Under the pieces are notes generated by a model. The model worked only from the letters and a program-made list of their open reading frames with translations, made no database searches and was not told the DNA's origin. From Cepaea nemoralis (Eukaryota; Mollusca; Gastropoda; Stylommatophora; Helicidae), in NCBI GenBank assembly GCA_014155875.1, contig JACEFZ010014499.1, forward strand, positions 1 through 64,000: a DNA stretch of 64,000 bases. The letters run 5' to 3'. Of this stretch, positions 23,246 to 33,660 are shown piece by piece (the stretch's first letter is position 1; each line of letters starts with the position of its first letter). A program made the position numbers and the translations under genes.

Positions 23246-25988
23246 TTAGTTAGTTAGTTAGTCGACAGATCATCCTCGTTGCACATCGAACCATTCAGTC
23301 CATAAGTGCTCGGATCCCCTCCTCAGCAAATCCCGCAGCGTGTAGCGGCTAACGACGCCAGTTCTGTGTTGGTTTATCAATCTTCTTTGGCTTCCTGCGT
23401 AGTGTTCTTGTTTGGCCACCCCTCTTTTAATTTGCTGCTCCCGCAGTCTGGCCATTGTTGTAGATTCACAGTCATCACTTGGTTCTCGCAAAAGTCTCAC
23501 TTCTCGTAGAGCATTCAGAATGTCAGCCTGGTCCATGGCGCGTCCGCCCTCCACAGTAGCCTCACCTGCGAGCTTGTCAGCCCGCTCATTTCCTTGTACT
23601 CCCGCATGACCTGGCACGAAGATGAAACTAATCTTTGCCAGCCGAGACCGCTTCAGAGGCAGCAACCACTCTCTTCGGATCGACCCCTCCTCTATCCTCT
23701 TGATCATGTTCATTGAGTCGCTAAGGAAACAAGCCCTAGTGAATGTCTGTGTCTCGAGCCATGTTATTGCTTTACTTACTGCCATGACTTCCATGGTCAG
23801 GCTACTTGTGGTTTCAGTGAAAGCACCAGAGTCCTCCTTCACAATTCTCCCTCCGACCCGAGCTGTAAAGGCCCATGAGCTTCTCTCATGTCGGACGACC
23901 GACCCATCTGTGTAGATGACCGCGTCACCGTCTAGCGAATTCTCGAAAATCAACGCTTGTACTTCAGCCTCAACAGCAGCCGGATTTTCTTGTCTGCATT
24001 TTCTATCTAGTTGGATGCAAACTGAAAAGGATGTGCAGAAGTCTGTTGGCACTTGCACCCACTCCTCGCCAGGTTCTAAGTCCTCAAGTGAACACACCTG
24101 TTGAAGAATGTCTTCGGCTTGACCCATCCACGACCGTCCTCTTTTTAACCTGCTGCCCTTCACCTTCCTAATTTCACTATGCAGTGGATGTTGTGTGTTT
24201 GCGTTAATTCTGAGGTAGGCGCGTGCCCTGCAAACTTGTATTCTCTCTTCAATGGTTGGAAAATCAAGAAGGTAGCGCATCGCCCTGCATGCTGTATCTC
24301 TTGTACATCCAAGAATAATGCGCATTGCTTCATTCTGTATCCTTTCCATCCTTTCTATCTGCTTATGGCTGAGAGTCAGGATTGCCATTGCATACTCCAA
24401 AACAGACATGACCAGCCCCTCGTACAGAAGACATAGATGGCGCTGCTCACAGTTTGCTGCCGCCATCACCCGCATCGCTGCCAAACCCCGCTTGGCCTTT
24501 GTTATCACCTGGTCTATGTGCACATTATAAGCAAGGCTTCGATCAAACCGTATTCCCAGGTAATTCATTGCCTGTGTTCTTTCCACCGTCTCTGAACACA
24601 GCATTACAGTTGGTGTTGGATTGTTGACAATATGATTATTCAACGAGAACCAAGTCACTGTTGCCTTTGTTGGGTTGACCATTGCCCCAGCTTCATCACA
24701 CCAAGTACTTATGCGATTGAGTTCGGTTTGTAGTTCCACAGCAACCTCCTCTCTATCCTTACCCTGACGATACACTAAAACATCATCGGCATACGACAAT
24801 GTCCTGCCAGGTCCAGTGATCTGCTCACTGGTGATTCTCACTGTGTAGGCGTTGAACAGTACCGGAGATAATGGCGATCCCTGTGGTAGGCCAGGATATA
24901 TTGTTGTTGGTTCCGAAGTCCAACTGCCACATCTAAAAACTACTTTCCGTTGGTAGAGGGCTGCAGCGATCCAACTAAGGAGGAATGGACTTACGTTTAG
25001 TTCAAGAAGCTGAAACATTAAAAAATCCAGTGGTACTCTGTTGTATGCGTCCTCAAGATCAATCGCTGCAGCAACGGTTTCAGTGCCTGCGTGGAAACCT
25101 TCATAGACATCCTGGGCAAAGACTGCTGCATTGGTCCAGGTTTCTCTTTTTGGACGGTACCCACCCAGGGTAGGTGGGAAAACACCTTGCATCTCTAGTT
25201 GGCTTGATATTTTCCTGGCAATTACCTTCTCCAGCAGCTTGCCTATTGTTTTCTGCATGGTTATAATTCGATATCCCTGAATTTTTTTGTGGTCTTTGTC
25301 AGGCTTCGGCAAGGGAATCAGATAGCTGTGTAACCATTCCTCCTTGATGCTAGCACTCCCTATACTGTTGTTGTACATGTCTGCTAATTTCTCTAGCTCA
25401 TTGTCGGTACACCTATTTATGTCGTCGTATCTTATGCCATCAGGACCTGGAGCACTGTTTTTTGATCGTCGAAGCACAGCCTTGATTTCTTTCACTGTCA
25501 CTGTGTCTTCCTCCGAAGTGTTCTGGGCCTTGCATCTGTCTGAGGTGACCTCCTTGGCCAGATTTCGGCCTCCCATGTCTGTCTGGTTGCCCTGCTCAAG
25601 GTAGCGTTCAAAGAGGGCTTTGCCCTTGTCCTCGTCAGTCCTCTGCCAGGTGAGGTCAGCACCTTGGAAGTCTGAAATGCTCTTCTTCTTGACTACACCA
25701 CTCATGCTTTTATGTAGTCGCCAGAACAATTTGTCTGTGCTTACTCTTTGACACACCTCTGCCCATTTTTCGCTTTTAACCACCTTGACCAGTTTTTTGA
25801 AATAGCTTACTTTTGTGTGCATCTCTCTTTCTAAGTGCAAGCAGGGACTAGGATGACCAGCTCTGTTCTTCTTGGCATTTTGCCATCTCCTTACAGCACT
25901 ACGCTTATCCACCCAAGCCTTCTCCACCTCGAAACTCCACCACGGTGGCTGCTCCCAGCTTTTTTTCCTGCCCTGAAACGTTCTGCGC
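23246..25988 (-). mobile_element. LN LINE (RNase H-bearing, I/Nimb-like), 5'-truncated
   Basis: A non-LTR retrotransposon copy with a (CTAA)n 3' tail at 23246-23265 and a 6-bp target duplication TTCAAG (23240-23245 and 25989-25994). It contains a single long frame on minus (next entry). The apurinic-type endonuclease and any first ORF are absent, as expected for 5' truncation during target-primed reverse transcription. A 720-bp relative at 41328-42047 matches closely, and a diverged one is at 36935-38308. Confidence 0.85.
23270..25988 (-). CDS. Reverse transcriptase-RNase H polyprotein, truncated at the amino end
   Basis: LINE pol with RT and RNase H, used to copy element RNA into a nicked chromosome. 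About 905 codons run without a stop from the truncation point. Numbered from the leucine codon at the junction: an upstream region with SAPGPDG (190-197), RT fingers and palm with AIDLEDAYNRV (310-320), GLPQGSPLSPVLF (368-380) and YADD (401-404), thumb and connection to about 650, then RNase H with TDGS (Asp696), TMEVM (Glu735), SDS (Asp759) and PGHAGVQGNERAD (Asp806). The full D-E-D-D set is present. It lacks a natural start and its endonuclease, so is unlikely to be autonomous. The RNase H plus I-type RT points to the I/Nimb group; clade is inferred. Confidence 0.85.
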
Positions 25989-26330
25989 TTCAAGCCCCGG
26001 TGTTACAGGGTTTATTTTTTCTCGTGGACTTCTAGTAATAAAATTTCCCCTGGTCTCTGGGTAGTGAGATCGGACGCCCGTGTGTATTGTTGCGCACGTG
26101 AAAAATTCCTTGGCATGTGGAAATCGAAAAAGATCAGCCTAACGGCGCTGCCCGGCAAAATTTCGAGTTAAAAATCTACCCAAAGTATTTCAGGATCATT
26201 GGCGGTGCTACGGAGTTCGTACACTGAGCTGAGTTTCTCCAAACTCAGGTTTGAGTTAGGAGGAGAACGGAGCACTTATGGGTTGCACCCGTGTGCCGTG
26301 ATGTTGATCCATCGACTAAACTAAACTAAA

Positions 26331-28522
26331 CTAAACCTTCGATTTTACCAGTTGTCACCAAGTTCTCCAAATCATTTCTTCTCATAACATGCCCAACAAA
26401 TTGTGACTGTCTACTTCTAATGTTTCCAATCAGTTTACGATCTTCATTTGTTTCTTGAAGGACTTGTTCATTGGTCTTTCTGACTGTCCATGGTATTCTT
26501 TGTATTGTCCTCAGAAACCACATTTCTACAGCCATCAGAGGTTTTCAGCCTGACTGCTCATTGTCCAAGCTTCACATCCATATAAAAGTACAGGTTCTAT
26601 GTAGCATCTCAACACTCTTTTTCTCGTTTCTTCTTCTTCTTCTTCTTCTTCTTCTTCTTCTTCTTCTTCTTCTTCTTCTTCTTCTTCTTCTTCTTCTTCT
26701 TCTTCTTCTTCTTCTTCTTCTTCTTCTTCTTCTTCTTCTTCTTCTTCGTTCATCCGGATTTTTTTTTCGGATGTGACTGCGTTGTGCCTGTTTACAGCAG
26801 AGCTGCGTTTTTGCGCCGTTATGCCGACACATCCGACTTCTACGGGCATTTGTTGACCGGGTTAACCTTCCCGGGCTTTTCTCGTTTCAATTGACATCTT
26901 TATATTGGTCGGTATGTGTTTCATCTTGCTAAAGGCTACTTTTGTCATGGCGATTCTTGTTCTAATCTCTTCAAGGCATCTCCCATCAGATGTTATTACT
27001 GTTCCGAGATAATTGTACCTATTCACTTGTTGAAGAATATTCCCATTTACTTGTATATTACATTGTGGTATTTCGTTCTTCATAGTGGCGACCATAATCT
27101 GTGTCTTTTTACAAATTAATTATAGCCCTAGTTGTTCACTGTGTGTAACAACCTCATCCACTAAATTTTGCAGGTCCTGTTCATTGTCTACAATCAAGAC
27201 TGTATCATCTGCATATCTAATGTTATTGATGCATCGTCCCCCAATGTTGATTCTTTCCATATCTTCAATATTTCTTAAAATACTTTCACTGTACAGGGGA
27301 AACAGATCTGGAGACATTACACATCCCTGTCTCACACCTCTCTTAATAGGCTGATATTGGCTTACTTCATTATCAACTCTTATGGCAGCTTGTTGTTTCC
27401 AATATATGTTTTTTACAAGTCCAAGGTCTTTTCCATCAATTTGTAGATCTTCAAGCATCCTTATCATGTTGACATGTCTCACTTTATCGAAAGCCTTTGT
27501 GCAGTCAATAAAGCAAAGGTGTAGATCTTTGTTTACTTCTATAGAACGTTCGATTACGGTTCTCAGTATATACACAGCATTTACTGTACCCTTGCCTTCC
27601 ACAAACCCACATTGTTCTTCTCCTATTTCAGGTTGTATTTTCCTCCTAACTCTTTGCATGATAATTCTTAGCAAAATCTTCGTGATGTGACTCATTATAC
27701 TAATTGTTCGATGTTGATCACATTCCAAGGCTCCTGATTTCTTTGGGATTGCAATAAATACAGAATTACATAACTCATGAGGTATATTTCCAGTATCATA
27801 TATTGTATTAAGCAGACTGGTAACTTGATCTATTCCATATTCTTCTAAAGCATTAATCATTTCTGTTGTGACGCTGTCTGAACCGGGGGATCTTGCCAGA
27901 TGTCATATGGTTAAGAGCTTTCTGAACCTCCATCTTCAAAATTGCTGGACCTTCATTATTATTTTGAACATCATACTGTTCGTCTCTGTTATCGTCATAA
28001 AGGTTTTTCACGTAATCTGACCATACATGTAAGATCTGATCTTTTTCTATTATGACTCTTCCATCTTTTGTCTTTAGGCAGCTTGCGGATGTACGTGTTC
28101 TTTGATTTGTAAGCTCCTGAATTCTTTTGTGCATTAGTTTCGCATTTTTACTGTTGTGTTGTTTTTCAATTTCTCTGCAGTTTTTCTCAAGCCATGTTTC
28201 TTTTGCCTCCTTACATAAGTTTCTGACTTTTCTGTGAATTTCTTAATATTTGGCAGGATTAATTTTGTTCTGTCTTCTTGTTTCCATTAGTTGTAAAATT
28301 TCTTCAGTCATCCATATCTTACGGCCCGCTTTCTTTACTTTTGGAATAGTTTTTTCTGCTGATAACTGATTGCATTCTTCAGCATTTCCCATTGATCATC
28401 TACATTTTGAAATAGGATCTATAGATCAGACAATAAATCAAATTTGTTCTTTACTTCTATGTAAAAATTATCTTGTATTTCATTGTCAGTTTTCAATTTG
28501 CACAAGTCATATTTAGGGTTTC
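26331..28522 (-). pseudogene. LE LINE reverse transcriptase, second copy
   Basis: Minus-strand LINE pol lacking RNase H. Order 5' to 3' on minus: linker with NEGPAILKMEVQKALNHM (about 27900-27960), RT from 27860 with AIPKKSGALECDQHRTISIM, CFIDCTKAFDKVRH (about 27490), RGVRQGCVMSPDLF (27320) and IRYADDTVLI (about 27200), then QVNRYNYLGTVITSDGR (27000), a break at 26877 caused by the (GAA)n SINE, LLYGCEAWT (26570) and a carboxy part ending LENLVTTGKIEG at 26340. A shift near 27885 and a stop after EQLGL (27120) disable it. Its upstream endonuclease lies at 30507-30950 beyond the 1974-bp insertion. Clade not assigned. Confidence 0.85.
26631..26876 (-). mobile_element. SINE-like insertion with (GAA)n tail
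   Basis: Flanked by a 12-bp duplication TTTTCTCGTTTC (26619-26630 and 26877-26888). On minus it runs from about 26876 (GCCCGGGAAGGTTAACC) through a 130-bp body to a (GAA)n tail of about 38 units (26631-26747). Removing it restores the LINE reading IETRK-RVLRC. The Glu-rich or Arg-rich frames are artefacts. Confidence 0.85.
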
Positions 28523-28527
28523 CTGCT

Positions 28528-30501
28528 TGTCACAAAATAAAACCGTGTGTTTAACCGGTTGATTATTATAGAGGATTTTCTGATTAAACGGACTATCTGC
28601 CAGCGACTACTATTTTACTAACAGTAAAAACAAATCGGATGTCAAAATCCCAGGACAATATTTGTAGTTGCACGTGTACATCTCTAACGGATTGGGAACA
28701 TTCGGTGGTGATGAAGACAGGTCCCGGCATCGCTTGACAGTTTGTCAACAGTCAGAGACAAACCGGAATTGGCAGCGAGAGACAGGAAACAGTACATCTG
28801 TCAAGTCTTAGTTCCGGAACATCAAGAAGATTGACGGCTGGTTACTGGCAACTGTGTTGGGAGTATACAGGAACTCGTTGGCTTGTTTTGGAGGTCAAAA
28901 CCAGTGATGACAAATCTAACATTAATGGAGCCAGGGAGGATGGATCCCTGACAGGGGATGATCTGCCAATGTGCCACCTGTGTGGGGGCATAAAGGATAA
29001 CGTCACGTGGCCAACTTTGGTAGTTTGCCATATAAACCCGAGTTGGGACCAACTAGGGGAACTTGAAAATGTGGATTTAGGCAGACATGCTTGTCACTGC
29101 AGCAGTTAGAACATCTAACGTGTGAAGGAGATATTTGATTTAGTTTACACGAGCCTGTATGGCTACCATTAGATGTAATTTAGTGTAAACTGCAGTGCTG
29201 TAAGGTATAACCTATTATAATATATTCGTTCTAATTAATATAGGCTGTAGCCTTGTGAAAACCAAGTGTGATGATTAGCACTGTTAGTGGAAAACTAGCT
29301 AGAGTAGGGAAGTGATACTTGGCTCTGTTAGTTGAAAATAGATTAGTGAAGTGTTGATAAGCTTTACTAGTTGAGAATTGAGTAATGATGGATAATTGGG
29401 AGACGGGGGGAATTGCCCGCTGGGGTTTTGCACTCTGTATGGGTCTTTCTTTGTCATAGCCTGATTCGGCTCTAGGTGGGTAGCTAATCTGCTCTATGAC
29501 TAAGTCTAGTTAGCTAAAGATCATTAAGCAAGGCGATAGGCTTACACTCAGCCGAAAGGATCAGTGACTAGTACTATCACCAGATGTGTTGTTTCTATCC
29601 TAGGTTCCCTACCAGATCCAAGGAAACTCAACAAGTTTTTGGGAAAGAATCAAATCCCATTCGGAAGAACACCAGTTCAACAATCAATAAAGTTGCTTAC
29701 AGAACGTAACTAAAGCTAGAAGGAAGATGATTCACCAAAGAGGGTGATGATTACTGATGCACCACACAGCATCAGACAGTAGTAACTAACTGAGTACATT
29801 ACTGATAATAGTTGCCTAGTGTGATATAATCTCGTGTAATAGAACACAAGACATGATACTTGAGGCTAGATAGACACGAGTGAGGATCCAGTACAGTAAC
29901 AATTAACATTAGTAACTGTGTACACACTACAAAGGACTTGTGCATTTTTTTTAAGGAACGATAGGAACGGACATTGTGTAGGGTGCAACCGGTCCATGAT
30001 TAACTGTTAATACCACCGGTGTCTATTTCGGATGATCATGAAATTGGATTACCAGAGGTCTACAGAGGCAAAGCAGTATCCGGCAAGATGGTTTCGGCAC
30101 TGGGTGAGATGTACATGTTCTGACGTAACGTGCTGTGGTCTATCCTTGCTGGGATTCAGCTGACTGGGTTGTGGTCTGAGAGTCCGATTCTACACACTTT
30201 ATAGAACACGTCACACATTTTCTTCGCATACACGTCTCATACACGTTACACTTTTCTTTTAATAAATTAATCTTTATTAATTTCTAGAAGCAAGAGTTGT
30301 TGAGTATGTTGCGTTGGGAAGTATGAGAGGGGGCATAGTACGACAGTGAGAGAGTGACAGGAAAAGGTGTCCATAGGCTGATGGAGTGTGTTGGACGGAA
30401 GCTGGTGGATTCTCCAGAATATTGAGAGGAAAAAAAAATATTATAATGTGAGTGTCGACTCTCTTCATTCCAGGGACGACACTGTAAAGGAGGACACGAC
30501 A
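28528..30501. mobile_element. 1974-bp LTR-like insertion
   Basis: Bounded by CTGCT at 28523-28527 and 30502-30506, with termini TGTCACAAAA and GGACACGACA (TGTC/GACA inverted). Excising it with one CTGCT rejoins the LE LINE in frame on minus (a KLKKVKYTAGNPKYDLCKL-like stretch), so the boundaries are firm. The interior has no recognisable protein; AATAAATTAATC near 30262 could be a polyadenylation signal on plus. A solo LTR or a non-autonomous LTR element is the best guess. Confidence 0.75.
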
Positions 30502-30506
30502 CTGCT

Positions 30507-30950
30507 GTATACTTGACTTTCTTTAACTTTACCCTCAATGTGCCTGTAATTAATCTGTGATCACTGTAACAGTCAGCATTTGGAACTGTTTTTACGACTG
30601 TTAACGCATTTCGAAACCTTTTGCTAATCAGGATATAATCTATCTGGATCCTTTTGTGTGGACTCCTCAATGTCCATAATCTTCTAGGATGCTGTTTAAA
30701 CCAGGTGTTTCCTACAACCATTTCTTGTTCTTCTGCCCATTCTACAAGCCTGTATCCTCTTTAATTTCTCTCTCCCAAACCATGGTTGCCTACACTGCAT
30801 CCATCGCCTTGTTCCTATTTTTGCGTTGAAATCACCCATTATGATATTTATTTCTGATGTTTTACAGTTCTTCAAAGCATCTTCTAGTGGTATATCTGTG
30901 TGAATACTCTGTAGGTTTCTTTCTGCACAGCTATAGCAACTGGAAAAACA
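30507..30950 (-). pseudogene. LE LINE endonuclease fragment
   Basis: The apurinic/apyrimidinic-type endonuclease half of the LINE whose RT is at 26331-28522. Visible on minus: INIIMGDFNAKIG (about 30815-30850), the aspartate-bearing core; a GNTWF block (30700); then RIQIDYILIS (30630) and SDHRLITGTL (30545), the terminal metal-binding SDH motif. Frames shift near 30715, joining two pieces. The amino-terminal endonuclease part is missing beyond about 30950. Confidence 0.8.
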
Positions 30951-30953
30951 CAC

Positions 30954-31732
30954 TGTTTCGCGCACATTCTTTATTAATGACACAGGTATATGATGAAACA
31001 CACATGATAACATTTCCAGGCACAGTCTCACTATAGATACATGTACACACGTAATTACTGATAGTGTTTGGCAGCAGTTATCTACTCAGCCTAAGGCTCA
31101 CCTCTACTCGACTGTCCGTTAAGTCCCCTGACTTAACTCAAACTCAACCCTACTAGGTCAGACCTCAATGTCTGGCTCACAACTCCACTATATCCTCACT
31201 AGCTTGGCTGGTGTCTCACACACCTCAGCCCAAGACTCAATACTCCGAGCTCAGACCTCCACTGTCTGGCTCAAAACTCAACTCCCCCTCATTTTCCAGA
31301 CTTGCGTATTTATTCATTCTTGCCAGCCCTCCCAGGGAGTGCCCTTTAACCCCGTGATCACACTTATCAGTTCCCATGAAAATTACATTTAGAATCTTCC
31401 TTGTTTCTAGGTTTTCCTGTCACGTATACGCATCTCACATTACTGAACTATTCCGTTGATTTCTATGCATACCTGACTTCGAATGACATCTACTGTGATA
31501 TATCTTAACCACCTGTTTAGGGGCTTGTCCCATTTGGGGACAATTTATGTGATGCGTACGTGTCTTTACCCAACACTTAGTCTGGGGTTACCCTAGTTTG
31601 TCGCCGGTTGTGATTTACCCTCCTGACCTCACATCTGCAAATTGCTTTTCTGACCCAATTACTCTTTCTAGTCTAATCAGGATTCCCAGCCAGGTCATTC
31701 ACTCCAGTCGGGTGTAAACCACGTTCGTTACA
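30954..31732. other. Unassigned stretch, possible LTR
   Basis: About 780 bp beginning TGTTTCGCGC and ending GTTCGTTACA, pyrimidine-rich, with imperfect duplications (CTGGCTCACAACTC and CTGGCTCAAAACTC). No protein block. It could be part of the outer element inserted at CTTCG, but its left side has no matching duplication. Confidence 0.35.
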
Positions 31733-31921
31733 CTTCGCTATATAAGGAGAAGAGATCGGGTGACAAGACACATCCCTGTCGTACTCCTAGCGTTATCTGT
31801 TCGTAACTACTCTCTTTATTTCCCATTTTAATTGCTGCTACTTGGTTTCAGTATATATTCTTTAATATTCTCAAATCTTTCCCATCAATGTTGGTATCCT
31901 CCAACATTTTAATCAGCTCAT

Positions 31922-31924
<3 letters not shown>
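31733..31924 (-). pseudogene. LE LINE reverse transcriptase fragment (amino side of the split)
   Basis: Matches 62876-63070. On minus it encodes the stretch between a LIKML-like block and the RQGCVLSPDLFSLYS-type motif (about 31745-31790). Its left edge CTTCGCTATAT continues the fragment ending at 22966. Confidence 0.7.
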
Positions 31925-31985
<61 letters not shown>

Positions 31986-31986
31986 T
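31925..31986. repeat. (TG)n microsatellite
   Basis: About 30 TG units, located exactly where the RA element has a short TGTGTGTGTATTGAG seed at about 6310-6325. Confidence 0.9.
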
Positions 31987-33190
31987 ATTGCAATTTTCGT
32001 ATCAAGTATTTGGCCTTTGCATTCTCAATGGCGAAGAAGTTACGGGCGCAGTTTTTAATCCCACATACCCACGTTCGAAACATAGATGCGGGCGATTTGG
32101 CAGCAGATCACCTTGCGTTGTTTGTTTTTAACGAACTAATATCGGTGCTGGTCGTTCAGAAAGCAATGGCTAACTACTGAAGGTAAACTTGTAAAAATAT
32201 CACAAACACCAAAACAATGCTGGGGTTTGACTGCGACGTCCTAAATAGGATATGCAACAAACTTTCTTTTCATAAATTTGGCCTGTAAAACAAGCCGGAA
32301 AAAAATTTCTTAATGACTGCAAATGCATACTGTCATTGAAAGGATAAAACCATTGAATGTCATATCGAAGAGAAATAGAAATATGCATTAGGAAATTCTC
32401 ACATATCTAATATAGATCCAAAACTTTTAGAATATCTTTAAAGATACCTTAAAATTATTATCATTTTGTTTATAAAGCATATATCTCTAAGTAAGTTCTT
32501 TAAATATTTTATAAAGCATTAAGATAAATGCCCAATTAAATAAATTACATAACACAGCTATGAGAATTTTGGTAATGTCCCTTTAAACTTATGTTGTTAA
32601 GTCCCTTAGCAAAATTTTATTTACGTGTCTTTCTGTTTTAATGCGGGTGTATTTCGTACAAAAGTGTGTTGTCACAAGGTCCGTTGTGTCTTTTCTTTTA
32701 CATTTACTAAATACAACAAGACCTCCAGACGTCAAATGCAGCAACATTTTCTAATTGTGTGTGTAATGACTTAGTTAGTCTTTCCTCTTGAGCCCAAGGC
32801 GGCGCATAGGGCAGAAGTCATGGCTCTCCATGTCTGGCGGTTCGCTGCTACCTGTTGTAGATCTTGGATGTTTACTTGGCCGGTGAATGAGCCTTCTCTG
32901 ATGATGGCTCTACGCAGGGTCTCTCTTGGTCTTCCCCGTTTTCTTTTCCCTACCGGTGACCATATGAGGGCTTGGTAGGGGAGTCTTGTCTTGTCCATTC
33001 TGAGTGTAATGACTGCATACTATTTATTAATTTACATACTTTTATTCCCCGCAGACATTGAATGCGGTTTGCATTCAAACGGTGCATATCAATATGAAAT
33101 GTTGGTATCCTTTTAAAACATTAAGTGTTATTGTCAAAACCAAAACCTACAAACAAGCGTTTCTCGTAATATTCTGTGAGTACATGGAGC
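31987..33190 (+). repeat. RA dispersed repeat, third copy
   Basis: Carries the SINE-like module (CGTTCGAAACATAG near 32073, GCAATGGCTAACTACTGAAG near 32164), the AT-rich body, and the segment with GTAATGACTGCATACTATTTATTA. A LINE fragment inserted at GTGTAATGACT interrupts it. After 33190 it switches to the sequence found inverted at 22100-22165. Confidence 0.7.
32772..33003 (-). mobile_element. LINE carboxy-terminal insertion in RA
   Basis: Perfect 11-bp duplication GTGTAATGACT (32761-32771 and 33004-33014). The minus frame reads the carboxy end of an endonuclease-RT LINE: ALIWSPVGKRKRGRPRETLR, then a Trp-containing DRQ-WRAMTSALCA-like block, stop, and a short ACTAACTA tail. 5'-truncated, 232 bp. 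Confidence 0.85.
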
Positions 33191-33239
33191 CATAGGCGTG
33201 GTCTGTATGTCAGGCTTGGACCAATGGAGAACGGGCCCT

Positions 33240-33458
33240 GCAATGATTATTGCATGATACCACTAAACTTGTCTAAAAAAGTAAGAGTAAATGATAATAT
33301 TTAGAGTATGAAAGAATTTCTATTGAAAGTGTGTAATAAGTATGAGTGCAAATTATTACTCCACCATCATTTTCAACAAGTAATGTCTATCTAATTACAC
33401 CATGCTATGAATGTAATATGATCATGTGTATATGAGTTTACATGTTGTATTCGTAAAT

Positions 33459-33521
<63 letters not shown>

Positions 33522-33660
33522 ACACAACGCAACTTGTAAATACACAGTTTTGTACGCCATGAAAGTTTAAAGAAAAATGGAAAAATGTTGATGGGTCTCC
33601 TTTCTTCATTATGCAAGGAATGCGTGTGTACATGCGCCATGCCATAAATGTTACAGCATG
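33240..33660 (-). repeat. Dispersed repeat with (CA)n
   Basis: The reverse complement of parts of 44980-45260 (shared GCATTCCTTGCAT, TTTTGTAC and ATGGCATGGTGTAATTA blocks). (CA)n at 33463-33519 fills the middle. No gene. Confidence 0.65.

Larger units (their letters stand above)
23003..26336 (+). mobile_element. tRNA-Pro-like SINE split into three parts
   Basis: The head resembles tRNA-Pro: GGCTGTGGTTGTCTAGTGG (23006) and TATGATGTCCGCC with GGTCCCGGGTTCAAG (23231-23245), completed at 25989-26000 by TTCAAGCCCCGG, giving a T arm with CCGGG/CCCGG pairing. The body runs 26000-26310 and ends in (CTAAA)n at 26313-26336. It is interrupted at GGTAT (23023-23027 and 23204-23208) by a LINE fragment and at TTCAAG (23240-23245 and 25989-25994) by the LN LINE. 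A 5'-truncated sister is at 56441-56640. The anticodon stem is degraded, so it is not a functional tRNA. Confidence 0.7.
22967..31732. mobile_element. 8.77-kb insertion interval (nested) inside an LE LINE
   Basis: The interval is bounded by CTTCG at 22962-22966 and 31733-31737. Its ends read TGTCACAAG and CGTTACA, compatible with an LTR-type insertion. The homologous uninterrupted LINE at 62860-62900 reads ATTACTTCGCTATATAGGG across the junction. The outer element itself is not recognised; most of the interval is younger nested insertions listed separately. No two matching LTRs were found, so its class remains open. Confidence 0.5.

Noticed and set aside
23006..26000. Functional tRNA-Pro gene
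   Set aside because: Anticodon stem does not pair, acceptor arms do not match, and the gene is interrupted twice; a SINE head explains it.
26572..26849. Glu-rich and Arg-rich proteins
   Set aside because: Translations of the (GAA)n tail of a SINE.
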